The position numbers and the translations under genes are program-made. The notes beneath the pieces were generated by a model. The model worked only from the letters and a program-made list of their open reading frames with translations. It did no database searches and was not told the origin of the DNA. From Gymnogyps californianus (lineage: Eukaryota > Chordata > Aves > Accipitriformes > Cathartidae): 64,000 nucleotides of DNA. Positions 25,581-41,833 of this stretch are shown here, piece after piece (the stretch's first letter is position 1; the number at the start of each line of letters is the position of its first letter). The DNA is taken from the NCBI RefSeq assembly GCF_018139145.2, contig NC_059473.1, positions 60,184,707-60,248,706 on the forward strand, given 5' to 3'.

Positions 25581-28500
25581 TGTATCTTGGTTTTATTTTC
25601 CTTCTAGTGAAAGACTAACTGTACCATTTTCATAACTTACTTACACATATTTTCAGTTTAGATGTGTTTTCTTATGCATATTTAAACTTGGTTAGTTGCA
25701 TAAGGATGGGATCCAGGAGGCTCTGTCAGCACAGATTAACCAGGGAATTATGTTTTGGGTTGGTTTTTTGTTTGGTTTTTGGGTTTTTTTATTACCCTGC
25801 CTGGGCTTGAAGGTGGCAGGACAGGTTGCTAATTTTCCTAAGAAATACACTAGCCAGTTTACAACGGGGAACTGGCATTCTCAAACAGCTTAACAGCAGC
25901 TTTGCAAAGCCTGCCGTGGTCAGGCTAGCAGTAAGACTTCCCCTGGTGAATGCTAGTGCCAGCTACCTTTCTGCCAAACATGCATGCTGCCTGTTTGCTG
26001 CTGTCAGATGCCTCTGCCAGCAGGGCTGTAAGTTCTGCTTACCCTCGATGATGCATTCTCTCAGCACACCCAGGAAGCGCTGCTCCACCTTCAAGCCACT
26101 GGCCAGTAATAAAAAAAGGTTTAGAGATGGTGAAGATGCTGATGTCATTCATCTCCTTCTTATAGCTCTGTATTGTCCAAGAGTCTGCTCATAGCTGGTA
26201 GGCTGCAAAAATGATCAGCATGTCACCCTCTATTTGGGGTGATGCCATTCCTTATATAAACTTGAGGAGAGACTGAAATCTCATTGTGTGCTGAATAAAA
26301 TGGCTGTAAACGTCTCTGCACAAATGGATACACAACTTACTCCTGCTTTAGTATCAGAGATGGTAGTGCTCGTTTACCAGCAGCAGTTAGTTCTGAAGCC
26401 ATTTCCTTTAGGTTTTAGTTAAAATAGTTAATGGTGGAAGACAGGTCATACTCATTTGTGGCAGTTAGTTACAGTAAATGATGACCCACCCCCCCATTTC
26501 CCCCTCCTCCCCTCCAGATCAGGGCTGACATGCCCCGATAGCTATAGCTGTAGTTAAACGAAGAGCCATGGCAGTAAGCTAGAGACAGGAAACAGAGACT
26601 GAGTTGAGACTACCTTCCTGAATACTCCAGCCCACAGTTTGTGCTAATTTTTTTTTACAGCCAATTAATTACCTAGAGCAAGGACTCTGCAAGCTCATCA
26701 CCCTAACGCTGTACTTACTTTGGCATTGAGATGAGCTGGCCAGCAGTCTTTGAAAAAGGTGATCAGAACTAAGGTGTTTGAAGATAATTAAAATTTAAAA
26801 ATCAGTAAATGTACAACATCGAGACTGTAATACATAATGGCTATAGCATTTTACAGAAAAGCCCTGTCTTAAAGGGCTTTTAAGATGGGGAGGGGCAGGG
26901 ACGAACACCCAAAACCCCACAACCCCTAAACCCCTTTCTGTAGTCCTAAAACTGCTACATCAGAAGCATTCCTTATTGCTCACACATAAAACTATATCTA
27001 CCTTTCTGTAGCACAACTTCTGTTTTAATGCAACAGGGTTTTTTCCTCCCATACAGCTTTTACACTGACAAGCGTCTCAAACATTTTTTTCTGCAGTTCA
27101 GCACATGCATGAACCAAGAAACAGCAAAAAAAAAATCAAGGGATTTGCTATTATTAACATGAACAAAGGACAAGGAATGTTTGAATGGCTTGACCAAGCA
27201 GCTAAGTGTTTCTAGAAGTCAATACTGACTCAAAGTCCACGAAACTATTTCTTTTAAATGTAAATAAATAGCTGAGTAGGTACTACACTACCACCATTAT
27301 TCTGGCATGCTGATGGAAAGGAGATAAAGTATCCAACCGTCCAGATTAAAAATTTCCTTAGCAATTCAGAGATCAAAGATTTATTCTTTTCATGACAAGT
27401 GTCTCTCTCACCCTGATGACTATTTCAGGCGCTTTATTCAATCTATCTTAATATTTTCTTTTTACAGATGATGTATCATTTCTGACACTGAATACTCAGC
27501 ATTCTGTTTCTAGTCAAACCCGTGCTAAAACTCTCTCTGCTACAGAAATGTAAGGTATAGACTCCTCAGTATAAGGTATATACACTCAGTATAGCCCTGT
27601 AGCACTCACTAGGACATATGCTAGAATAAAGAAGTGGCTTGTCATGAAGGAGATGTGTTCACAGAGATGTTTTGAAACCGGCATGCTAGCAGAAATATAT
27701 AAGCCTTACAGCTATATTAAAAGTCTCAAATGTACCAAGCCCAAACCTCCTGATAAAGACAACTGTTTTGCCCTACTGACAGCAGAAATGGATAGGAAGG
27801 AAGAGGGTTGAAGCCTTGCCTAGCACAGGGTTTTCTACAGTCTGTTTGGATACACTGAGTAATCACAGAGAGCACCCCTGTGCACCTAGCACTATGAAAA
27901 ACAAATCCTCTACTGTCATTTGACTTTTCAGTATTACGTCTTTCCCGATCGTGGAAACATACTGTTGTATCAGCAGTCGTCTCATTCTAAACAGCTGTAG
28001 TTGAGAGCCAGATTCTGAAAACATTTGACAGGGCTTCCTCAATATAAGCAAATGCAGGTCGCTCAGACTGACTCTAGCCCAGGAATACTCTCCCATACCT
28101 GCTTTGTAAGTAGTTCTTTCAACTTCACTAGCAGTGAGCCACTGCTTACAGAAGCAGCATAGCAGTTCATAGAGTCTGAAATTCATAGCATGCTCCCATT
28201 TCTTTAATTAGCTGACAGAGAAAACCTTATCCAAGCCTATGCTCAAAACTTGTTTTACTTGTTATTCCTCTGCAACTTCACTCTAGAAGGCAGGAGACTG
28301 ATTCACCTGTTGTTTAGTCATGTCGCCTTGAGGCAGTTTTTTCCCCCTTTCAGAAAGGATCATGTTTCACCAACTATCAGAACTCACCACACTCACTATC
28401 AGCAAAATCAATTAGAAGGTAGCAGGTAAGTAAGTTCAAGACCTACTTAACACATGTAATTGGCTGCAGTAGTGAATGATTACCCGTGTATAGCTTGCTG

Positions 28501-28799
28501 AGCACTTCTAGAACGTGACAAACTTCTTACCTGTCTTTGTTCAATGAAGATAGTTATTTCTGTTATCGTTCCATGCCCTAAATACCATACAATCAGATTA
28601 AACAGGTCCCAAAAATGCAGCCAAGTTACTTTCTGATAAACATCACCTCATTTTCTTGCAATTTTGTAGTGACTTTGGCAAAATTGTGGAAGTGCTTTGT
28701 GTTCTGGTATGTACCTCAACTACCTTGAAGAGAATTAAAAAGAATTGGAACTTTTTGTTTTAAAATAACAAAAGAGTTGAGTTTAAATGAGTCACACCA
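25581..28799. other. Intergenic space between convergent TMEM181 and DYNLT1
   Basis: Nothing recognised as a gene. It contains a C-rich tract (about 26487-26515), a 9-bp stem (AAAAGCCCT / AGGGCTTTT, about 26858-26884) and chance open frames of 107-122 codons (25826-26194 +, 27863-28186 -) without family resemblance or codon signature. Confidence 0.6.
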
Positions 28800-28819
28800 A
28801 TGGTTATGAATGTCAATAA

Positions 28820-28825
28820 TTTAAT
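28820..28825 (-). terminator. DYNLT1: Probable poly(A) signal of DYNLT1 (ATTAAA)
   Basis: TTTAAT on the + strand reads ATTAAA on the minus strand, about 330 nt beyond the DYNLT1 stop (29156-29158). It would give a short 3' UTR as is usual for this gene, and no canonical AATAAA was noticed closer to the stop. Confidence 0.4.
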
Positions 28826-29155
28826 GCTAACCAAGGGTACAAAGTGTGAAAGTCGGTGTCTCATTTATATTGGTCTTAAAAAAGAAATCTAGAGAAAGTG
28901 TTTACACTGCAGCAGATCTCAGTATTAGCACCTTGAAGAGAAGTTCTTGAAGTGTTAAGACAGTTTGGCAACACTGGTAGTATACTAAGTACAAACATAA
29001 ACCATGTAACAGCATGTTTTCACATGTCTAGGTTTGAAAAAAAGTTACTTAAAAAGTACATTAAAACCAGAAGTTGTTCAGCGTATTCACAGTTTGAGTA
29101 GAGATGGAATCAAGTGCTGGAGTAGAAAAGAGAAGGATGAATGACTTCAAGGCAA

Positions 29156-34291
<5,136 letters not shown>

Positions 34292-34378
34292 CGTCCCGGT
34301 GGAGCCCCTCACGCCGCAACCGACACCCCGGCACCGCCCCCTCACCGCTGCGCCCCACGCGCCGGCCGCTGCTCGCAG

Positions 34379-34636
34379 TGCGCCTGCGCCTCCGGCTCCG
34401 CGCCCCCGCCCGCGCCGGGCTACGGCGCCCCAGGCGCTTGCGCAGTGCTGCCCGCGGGCGGCGGGGCCCGACCACCGGAGCCGCTCGGCCCTCTACGCCT
34501 GCGCGCCTCGCGCCCGTCTCTGCTTGGGTTCCGTGCAGCCCGGCGCGTCCCCGCCCGCCCGGCTGGCAGTGCGCCTGCGCACTCCTGCACGGCACCGCAC
34601 CGCCCCTCCCGCTCTCTTTACGCCTGCGCAATGCGC
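34379..34636. promoter_or_regulatory. Cluster of five NRF1-like motifs
   Basis: Near-palindromic GC boxes resembling the NRF1 site occur five times: TGCGCCTGCGC at 34379-34389, GCGCTTGCGC at 34434-34443, TACGCCTGCGCGC at 34494-34506, TGCGCCTGCGCA at 34570-34581 and TACGCCTGCGCAATGCGC at 34619-34636. They lie 90-345 bp upstream of the DYNLT1 start codon, in a position typical of core-promoter NRF1 sites. Confidence 0.6.
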
Positions 34637-34654
34637 TCTCCGCGTCTCGGGCGC

Positions 34655-34750
34655 GTAGCAACGGGGAGCGCTGGCGTCGCTGCGTCAGCTGCCTCTACGG
34701 AGCTCGGCCTGCCCAGCGCCCTCCAAGGTGGCAGCGGTTCCCATAGCGAC
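34655..34750. promoter_or_regulatory. X-box-like and CRE-like elements
   Basis: GTAGCAACGG (34655-34664) contains an RFX half-site. GTTCCCATAGCGAC (34737-34750) resembles a full X-box with two mismatches. Between them TGCGTCAGC (34681-34689) reads TGACGCA on the other strand, a CRE/AP-1 variant. Suggestive only. Confidence 0.3.
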
Positions 34751-34815
34751 AGCGCGGAGGCGCCTGGCCGGGGCCGGGGCGGGGAGACGCCGCTCGGCGG
34801 GGTGGTGGGACCGCC

Positions 34816-34899
34816 ATGGCGTTGTCAAAGGCCCCAAAGGCAGGGGCTGAGAGAGAGAGAGAAGGCTGCTTGTCACGGTTGTGTTTTTCATACAGATAG
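34816..34899 (+). CDS. Short ORF with strong Kozak context, unrecognised
   Basis: ATG in GCCGCCATGGCG context opens a 27-codon frame (begins MALSKAPKAGAERERE) that stops at 34897-34899. It sits at the + strand edge of the CpG island, divergent from DYNLT1. It might be a 5' uORF or first exon of a divergent transcript, possibly the 5' end of SYTL3. No family is recognised and no good GT donor follows in frame. Confidence 0.2.
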   Translation: MALSKAPKAGAEREREGCLSRLCFSYR

Positions 34900-35040
34900 C
34901 TTAGCGTTTGTGTTCAGTGGGCGTGCCTGCGGAGAGGTGGATCCGAGAGGTCCTTCGCTGGGAAGGAGGATATGCATCTTGTTTCTGGAAACAGAGCTTG
35001 AAAAGGCGGCCTGAGTATGTCATGTATGCCCAGGAACTGG

Positions 35041-35056
35041 AAAAAAAAAAAAAAAA
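35041..35056 (+). repeat. A16 tract
   Basis: Sixteen consecutive A within a 106-codon open frame (34908-35228, no ATG near its 5' end) that is Trp- and Lys-rich but not recognised. Confidence 0.9.
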
Positions 35057-35229
35057 GATGGAAAGACAGGAAGAATATCTGAATTCCTACAGTTCTAAGC
35101 AGATCCCATTATTTTTAGCAGCCAGAATCTGGACAATGAAATTAAAGGGCACACTTTTCAAAGTTTATGGATTTTGTGTGTGTGTGCAGTGTTTACAGAT
35201 TGCCCAAATTACTGATGATAGCCTCTGAG

Positions 35230-36150
35230 AGCTGCTCTAGACGGTGGAAGATGCTGTTCAGGTTCAGAGTGGCCTGGATGAACTGGAGAAATAGTCTGAA
35301 TGAAGGAGAAAATAACTTACTGAGGGCAAGTGCAAAGGCCTATACAGAGGCAGGAATAACCAGCTCTATAAATGCAGACAGGGCAGGACCAGCTCACTTG
35401 GTAGCCGTTCCATAGACAAGAGAGTAGGGGGATGTATTAGGTATGATTTACCTCAATTTGTCATACAGTTCTGTTAAAAAAAGGAGATGCCATACTGGGA
35501 TGTGTAAATGGTCGTATAGCTTGCAGGATGTGGGAAGCAGCATTCCTATTGCACTCTCTGCAACAAGGCCTCACAAGGAATACTGTGTCCGGTTTTACGT
35601 GTTGTATTTCAAGAAGGTTGAGGGAGTTACAGCCTCAGCTGTGCTGACCAGCCTCAGCTGTGGCCTCCACCCCTGCACCCTCTGCTCCAGGGCTGTCTCT
35701 TCAGTGGACCTCGACCCTACATTTTCACCTTGTCTCCAGTCCCATGTCAGGCCCTGCCTCCTGTTTCTCCTGAAGAAGATGACCCTGACTGGTCACCTCA
35801 CTTTGGGACTGTGTGGGCACCCTGCAGGCTCCACCTGCTCTACCTGTCCCACTGGGATATGGTAGGACTGTGGCTGGCTGCTAAGCTCACCCTTTGCCCC
35901 TCTCTGAGCCCTGCGCTCGCTGCTCCCACCGGCCAGAAAGCAGAGACAAAAAAGTGAGGAGTACAGGAAGGCTGAACAAGCGGTGCTTGTTTAGACAAAA
36001 GAATAAAAGGTTATAACTTGGTTATATTCTTAGCATGTATAAAATACTGCAGCAGTTTTCCATGTCCAAGGGTGAGAGGGAAAAATACGAGTTAAAAGTG
36101 TGGCAATTAAGGCTTTGGTTAAATATTAGGGGAAAGCCAGTGGTAGGGCT
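35230..36150 (+). mobile_element. Ancient CR1 LINE copy, interrupted
   Basis: A diverged CR1 running through part of ORF2 into the 3' region, in sense orientation. Matching words in order: a GGATGAACTGGAGAAAT block near 35274, GGAATAACCAGCTCTATAAA near 35352, AATACTGTGTCCGGTTTT near 35579 with TTCAAGAAGG near 35608, then after an insertion AGGCTGAACAAGC near 35969, GCTTGTTTAG near 35985, CCATGTCCAAGGGTGAGAGG near 36060 and AAATATTAGG near 36121. The element is split by the 322-bp segment at 35633-35954. Confidence 0.72.
35633..35954 (+). mobile_element. SINE-like or retrocopy insertion in CR1, with target-site duplication
   Basis: A GC-rich 322-bp block with no CR1 resemblance interrupts the CR1 copy. 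It is flanked by TGAGGGAGTTACAG (35619-35632) on the left and TGAGGAGTACAG (35955-35966) on the right, which are the same word apart from two single-base indels, as expected of an aged target-site duplication. Its 3' end is A-rich (AGAGACAAAAAAG). The 5' end carries an internal short duplication of AGCCTCAGCTGTG. Open frames within it look incidental. I could not assign it to a named family. Confidence 0.5.
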
Positions 36151-36847
36151 AATGTTCCTCAGCCTGGATTTGTAATACTACAAATCTGTTGCTGTGGGTA
36201 GTTACAATCCTCAGGTTATTTCTAGTCTTTCATTTAGTTAAAGTTTTGCCTGAAATAAAGGCCCAAATCATCCAAATATTCTTTGTTGAGCATAGCTCTC
36301 TGCCCCACTAACAGTTACTTTCTCTTCAGTGATACAGTTGAAGAAGGTGATTAAACTTGACATACACAGGTGGAAATGTTCGAACCTATTTAACTTAATG
36401 AGGTTATAAAATTGCAGGCTGTTTAATTTTGCCATGTGAATAGAATTGCAGTGCTTTGTTTAATTTTAACTAAAAATAATATTTCTTAAAACACCCAAAA
36501 CACTAAGAGGGACTTCTGCATTGTACATGCAGTTTATCTGGTAGAGCCAGGAACAAGAAAGGAGATTGACCTGAAAGAGCAGCCTCTCTTCTTTCCCAGA
36601 CTTTGAAATAATTTGGATGTAATTTTGAACTTCATTACTCACACTTGGTTCTGTAATAGACTGAATTGGGATATCCAATCCAAATAATATTTTAACTTTT
36701 AATTGTGATCTGAGATCAGATTTCCAGTTGTGAGGTAAAATAATTTTTTTCTTTTCACAGATGCATAAAAAATGAATTCTTTCGAACTTTTATCTATACT
36801 AATTGCTTTGTCATTCAGACCTGAATAGAAAACTGTTTTGTTTCCAG

Positions 36848-36904
36848 GAAATAACTGTTTACGATACAAGCGGAGTTTTCTGTGTGAGTCCTGGGGACAT
36901 TGAG
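36848..36904 (+). other. Exon-like open segment, unassigned
   Basis: Strong acceptor (TTTTGTTTCCAG), 57 nt open in one frame (begins EITVYDTSGVFC), and donor GAG|GTTAGT. It may be a 5' UTR exon of SYTL3, an exon of an undescribed transcript, or chance. Confidence 0.25.
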
Positions 36905-37390
36905 GTTAGTAGTATTTTCACATCTAAGTATCAGAAAAAGAAATGATGTAGAACTCAAAGCCACTTCTCTTCCTGTGTGTGGCTCAAAGACAGCATATTT
37001 TGATGATATCAGTCAGCTTTTATAGTCTCTTGTGCTGAGTCTCTTTTTAATGTTAGAAAAATGAATAACTTCTCTTTGATTGCTAGTTGCTGTTGCTGGT
37101 AACAAAACCAGAGACTTGGCAAAAGCTGTTGTAACACTAGAGCTCTTCATTGAGTGCATTTGCTTTTAGCTGTTTTGGGGATGCTCCTCTGTACATACGT
37201 CAGTCTAATTTCGGTGCTCAAAGGAAGGAAAGGGGGTGGAGAACAGCCACCAGTTTTCTTTAAGGAAAGATAAATAAATAATAAGAGTGCTATTCATCTC
37301 TTAAAGCAGTTTACTTCCACGTATCTTTCTTTGATGGCTGCTGAAAAGGTAAGGACATCATTCTAATCTATTCTACATGACATTGCACAG

Positions 37391-37464
37391 GGGGATACAT
37401 TTTTACTTACTGGGATGGTGTTTTTTAAACGGCAAAGATTTCATGGAAAGACCACAACTGGAAC
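37391..37464 (+). other. Exon-like open segment, unassigned
   Basis: Acceptor GCACAG, 74 nt open (begins GDTFLLTGMVFFKRQRF), strong donor AAC|GTAAGT. Phase 0 start agrees with the phase 0 end of 36848-36904. A competing exon-like segment at 37310-37348 ends at a strong AAAAG|GTAAGG donor but would leave an intron of only 42 bp. Confidence 0.25.
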
Positions 37465-40400
37465 GTAAGTGTTTGTGTTGTTTTTTGGGTTTTTTTTGTT
37501 TACTTTAAGTGCTGGGGTGGGATGTTATTAAAATCACAAGACATAACATTGGTAAAACATTATCAAAAAACTTAGAAGTAATTTGCAAGTAATATAAGTG
37601 TATGCAAGGATGTGAAAATTAAACTGTTGCAGCCAGGGAGTATAAAATAACACTTGTAATTTTCTTAACTAAGAATAAATTTATGTGACTGGCCTCTGCA
37701 GAATAGAAAATAGCCACAAATTACAGTAGGTATTCTGATCATTTCTACTCTGAACCTTCTTAATCTGTGTCCTAGCTACTGATGTATTACATCCATCTTC
37801 TGGGTTAATGGATGAAGTAATCCAATTATCTCAAGTCAATGAAGGCTGTGACTTTAGAAGATCAGTTTATTTATACTTATTTAATTGTCATTATTTTGCT
37901 AATGCTTAAGGATCTGAAAGGAGATGAATAATAAATTACATGCAAAATTGCTTTGAGAAAAAGTTTGCTAAGTCAGGCATTTCTAAGTTCAAAAACTTAA
38001 AAAATAAGCTACCTTTTGCAAACTTAATCTTGTCTTAGGTAGGCCTTTTGATTGATCTTCAGTTACATAGCTACATACTATTTTAGCCTGATATAAAAGA
38101 AAAAAGCACGGTCTTCTGAGATTGCACTGTGTGCATGCATGTCTCCCTCTCCTAATGCGTGACTACGTTGGTCGTCCCATCTCCTTTATGATGGCTTTGA
38201 GACTTCACAAGATATTTTCAAAAAGCTACTGATCCATCTGGAAGGTGCTTGACACTGGATTATTTTAAGTACACTATTTAAAATAATGCTTGAACAAAAT
38301 ATTTTATGTGAGCTTTGTGGTGAAAAGGGAGAAGTGTCATGGTATTTTCCTAAAAAGGTTGCTGTTGCTTTTGGTTTTACATGGAACATGTTTGGCTTTG
38401 AGGTTAGCTGACTGTGTAAAACAGCTAGCTAGCTGGATTTAATGGGTCAACGTGAAAGGAGGGCATCTGTGAAGGTTTTTAAGATTGTTTTTTCCTGTCA
38501 AGGAGGGTCATTACTGAAAACACTACTTCTTTATTACTGCCAAAAAACTAATCAGACAGCTTCAGTGTTAGAAATGCTCTTCTTTTACAATGGTAGAGAG
38601 CTTTTCAGTCCAATTTGAACACCTCTGTGAAATGATTATGAGTTCAAGTCTGTTGTGGGGCACAAGGATTATCTCCCATTTTGGGGGTTATAATACTTTA
38701 TTTATTCTTAAAGCTACCTCATCGTTAAGCTAGATTTTGAGTTATCTTTGAATGTGCAAGAAAAATTGACAGACCATGATTATCAGAGCTTAAATCTTCA
38801 TGAAGATTAAAAAAACCCCAAAACAACTGTAGGAATGTCCAGGTGCAATATTGATAGAGCTGCTGGCTACATGAAGTATTTTAAGCTCTGTTGTCTGCAG
38901 CGTGTCATGATCTTGCCCAGCGGTGAGAGACCCACGGTGGCTTTTTCCCTCTCTGCATAGTGGAGATACTGTAGGACGTAGGGCCCTTGGCACTTCGCTC
39001 TGCAGTAAGTTTTTTCTGTTGTTTGGTGCCAGAAGATGATCCTAGTCTTTCCATCCTAGTCCCTGTTGGCAGTCTACTGCTGGCATTAGATTCAGTGCTT
39101 ATGATTTATCACTGCAAATAGGGTATGAAGTGTAGCAATAGACCAACGAGTTTTGGTGATGGTGTTTGCAGTACCACTGATGGACTGAGGTCGAATGCCC
39201 TTCTGAGGAATCCTGCCCTGGCTGGGGCAGAACCCATGTCTCCCGGGGGGAACAGCTGTGAGCAAGACAAAGTGGAAACAAGGGGAGGCTCCAAGCTGTT
39301 CCTTCGCTCACACCATTTAAACTTGTGCAAGCTTGAATAGCTGAAAATGCAACTTTTAAAAAATTTATATACATCTCTAAATAAGATTCTGTATGCCCTC
39401 AATATTTTTCATACACTGAGATGTCATCTGAAACCCATTTCCCAAAACAGGCTTGAAATATAGAAAACTTTGTACTCTTCTGTGAAGAAGGGGGGGGTAG
39501 TCCTTTTTTAAAGAACTTGAAGGAGATATCAAATAGCAACTATTTCTCTCCTTGCTTAACTGCAGATGTTTCTCTTAGTAACTGTTTTACCGTGGCACGT
39601 TCTTAATAGCTCTGTAACACATTCATATATTTTCTTTAAGATCACTAGAGCGGTTTTATTGGATCCACCTAGTAATGACTCTCATGAATTTGCTAGCTTT
39701 TACTGATGCTTCAGCAGGATTTTCTGATGACATTGTAGATATGCTAGCCTTTGGAAATCCTAGGAGTTTATAGAAAATGTAACTTATGCTGTAATGGGTG
39801 TTTTGGTATACTGTATAGTGCAGAGGTCCCCGAGTTTGTACTGACTGCTCTTTCAGATTGTATTGACTTAAATGGAGTTGAAGGCTCTAAACATGCTCGT
39901 CAGTCCTGGGAGGTATTCTTGAGGTAAAAGAAGAAAGCAGGTGAAGGATGCAGGGGCCTTTGAAAATGACATATATTGTGTTTAAAAATTACTCAGGCTT
40001 TTTAGGTTTCAACTGAGTAATTTCCTGTGAAATTGCAGTTGGTAAGGAAATAAAATATGATTATGCCTATCTCTGTCTCTTTTGCTTCCACAGGAAACCA
40101 ATCTTTTTTTTCTTTGTTAACAGTTCTTCTGTGAAATGCTTTGTCCTTTTGCTGTCTGTTGAAGGGTTTCATGAAAAAATATAAAAGAATGGAATGCATA
40201 CTGTTTATAAATACAAATTACCACCTCCTGCTTTTTTTGTGGGAAATTAAGTAACTTAATTGGGGCAAGCTATATGTGAAGTAATTCCCTGCACCGACAA
40301 AAATACATTGTCACTATGTATCTGAAGTTTTGGTGGTGTTGCTTTTTTTAAACTTAAAACTCACAGTATTTTAAAATAATGAGCCAGCAATGGAGACAGT

Positions 40401-41370
40401 TGGTCAGATTCTCAGCTGAGATCCATCAGTGAAGCATCAGAAACTGCTTTGGGAAAGCTTTACCCTTCTGTCCTAGTGTCTAGACCTTCTACCTAGAGCC
40501 TGACTGTATGTATTTAGTTCAGACTAAGTTTGAAACACTTAACCAGTTTTCATATACACATCTTTAATGTTTGGTGTACCATAAGTGGAACTCTCTTACA
40601 TTTCTTGTAATACACACTAGACACTAGACAATAGTATTAAAACTGATTATGGTGTGTAAGCTGAATTAGATTGAATAATCATTTTCTTTCTCTACTTTGC
40701 TGCAAAGTATATTAAAATTATTTTCTATTTTAGTGGGAGTTTTACGAAAGTGAAGGTCACAGAATATATCCAAAATGCAGTTGTGATTCTGTTTTAATTT
40801 TATACTTCTCATATATTTGTACATTAACATCATCAGTTTGGGGCCAAAATTGTTAGTATACTGAGCTGGAAAGAATATCTATCTTAACTCTTTAGTGTTT
40901 GTGTGTATTAACAAAGCTAATAGCATTACTGGGTATTAAACTGTTTATCTAGGCTTAATAGACATAGGTAATTGATAGAAGTGACTCTTAGAGGGTGTCT
41001 TTCCCTCTTTCCTCTTAGGCTTGTGATGTTTTGTCTTTTCAGTAAGATGAGATTAGAAAGGGGCATTTTTGTCTCAACTAGTATGACTTTTCCAGTCATG
41101 GGGCCTGTAGGCCTGTGTTAAAAACTAACTTAAGCTTCTTTATTGGTTATTTTATGTTGACTGTACAAAAAATGTGAAGGTACATGGCTGAGTGTTAATG
41201 GACAATATGGTGAGACTGTCTGAAGAACGGGACTGTCTTAAAACCTCTCCTGTATCTGAATTAGTGCATGAAAGGTCTGAGTATAGCAAAATGTGGTCTT
41301 CACATACTATTTGAAATGTCTTGAAGAGGTGAGGAGAAGAGATAGTAACATGTATTCTTTTTTTCCCTAG

Positions 41371-41476
41371 GCCTGGAAATCCCAAATCTACAAGACCAAA
41401 TAAAAAAAACCATTCCCCCCCCCCCTCCTTTACACCATCTCTTGTTGAATTGTCCCTCCATCTGGTGACAGTTTAA
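41371..41476 (+). other. Exon-like open segment with stop, unassigned
   Basis: Excellent acceptor (pyrimidine tract then CCCTAG) followed by a frame that continues from the two spare bases of 37391-37464 and reads a Lys/Pro-rich tail (TPGNPKSTRPNKKNHS...) to TAA at 41474-41476. A run of 11 C at 41415-41425 lies inside. Coding status unproven. Confidence 0.2.
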
Positions 41477-41833
41477 GCCCCATCTGGGACCTTGCTGCAA
41501 GCTCTCATCTCTTTTGGAACCACTCTCACCAAAAAAAGAAAAAAGAAAAGAACAAGAAGTTCTTTCATGTGAAAAAGACAAGGCTGCTGTGACCTTGCTA
41601 ACTGTTCATATTCCCTGAGTACCCGAGACTTAAATGATGACTGGTGTGAAGGCAAACACAGTTATTTTTCTCTTCAAGGGTATGACACAGTGAAACATAT
41701 CACCAATCAAGTAAGAGCACAGGCACTTCGTAAACACTCAGGCCACGTTATACTCTATAAAGTAGTATCCATCATTCTGGATGTAGTAGAACCATAGGAC
41801 AGGAGTCTACAAAACAAGTGAAGTTTGGGGAAA

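Noticed and set aside
27863..28186. 107-codon minus-strand frame between TMEM181 and DYNLT1
   Set aside because: Intergenic, no recognisable family, not linked to DYNLT1 exons by phase or splice sites.
37310..37348. Exon-like 39-nt segment with strong GTAAGG donor
   Set aside because: Using it together with 37391-37464 would need an intron of 42 bp, shorter than vertebrate introns normally are; kept only as an alternative to that segment.
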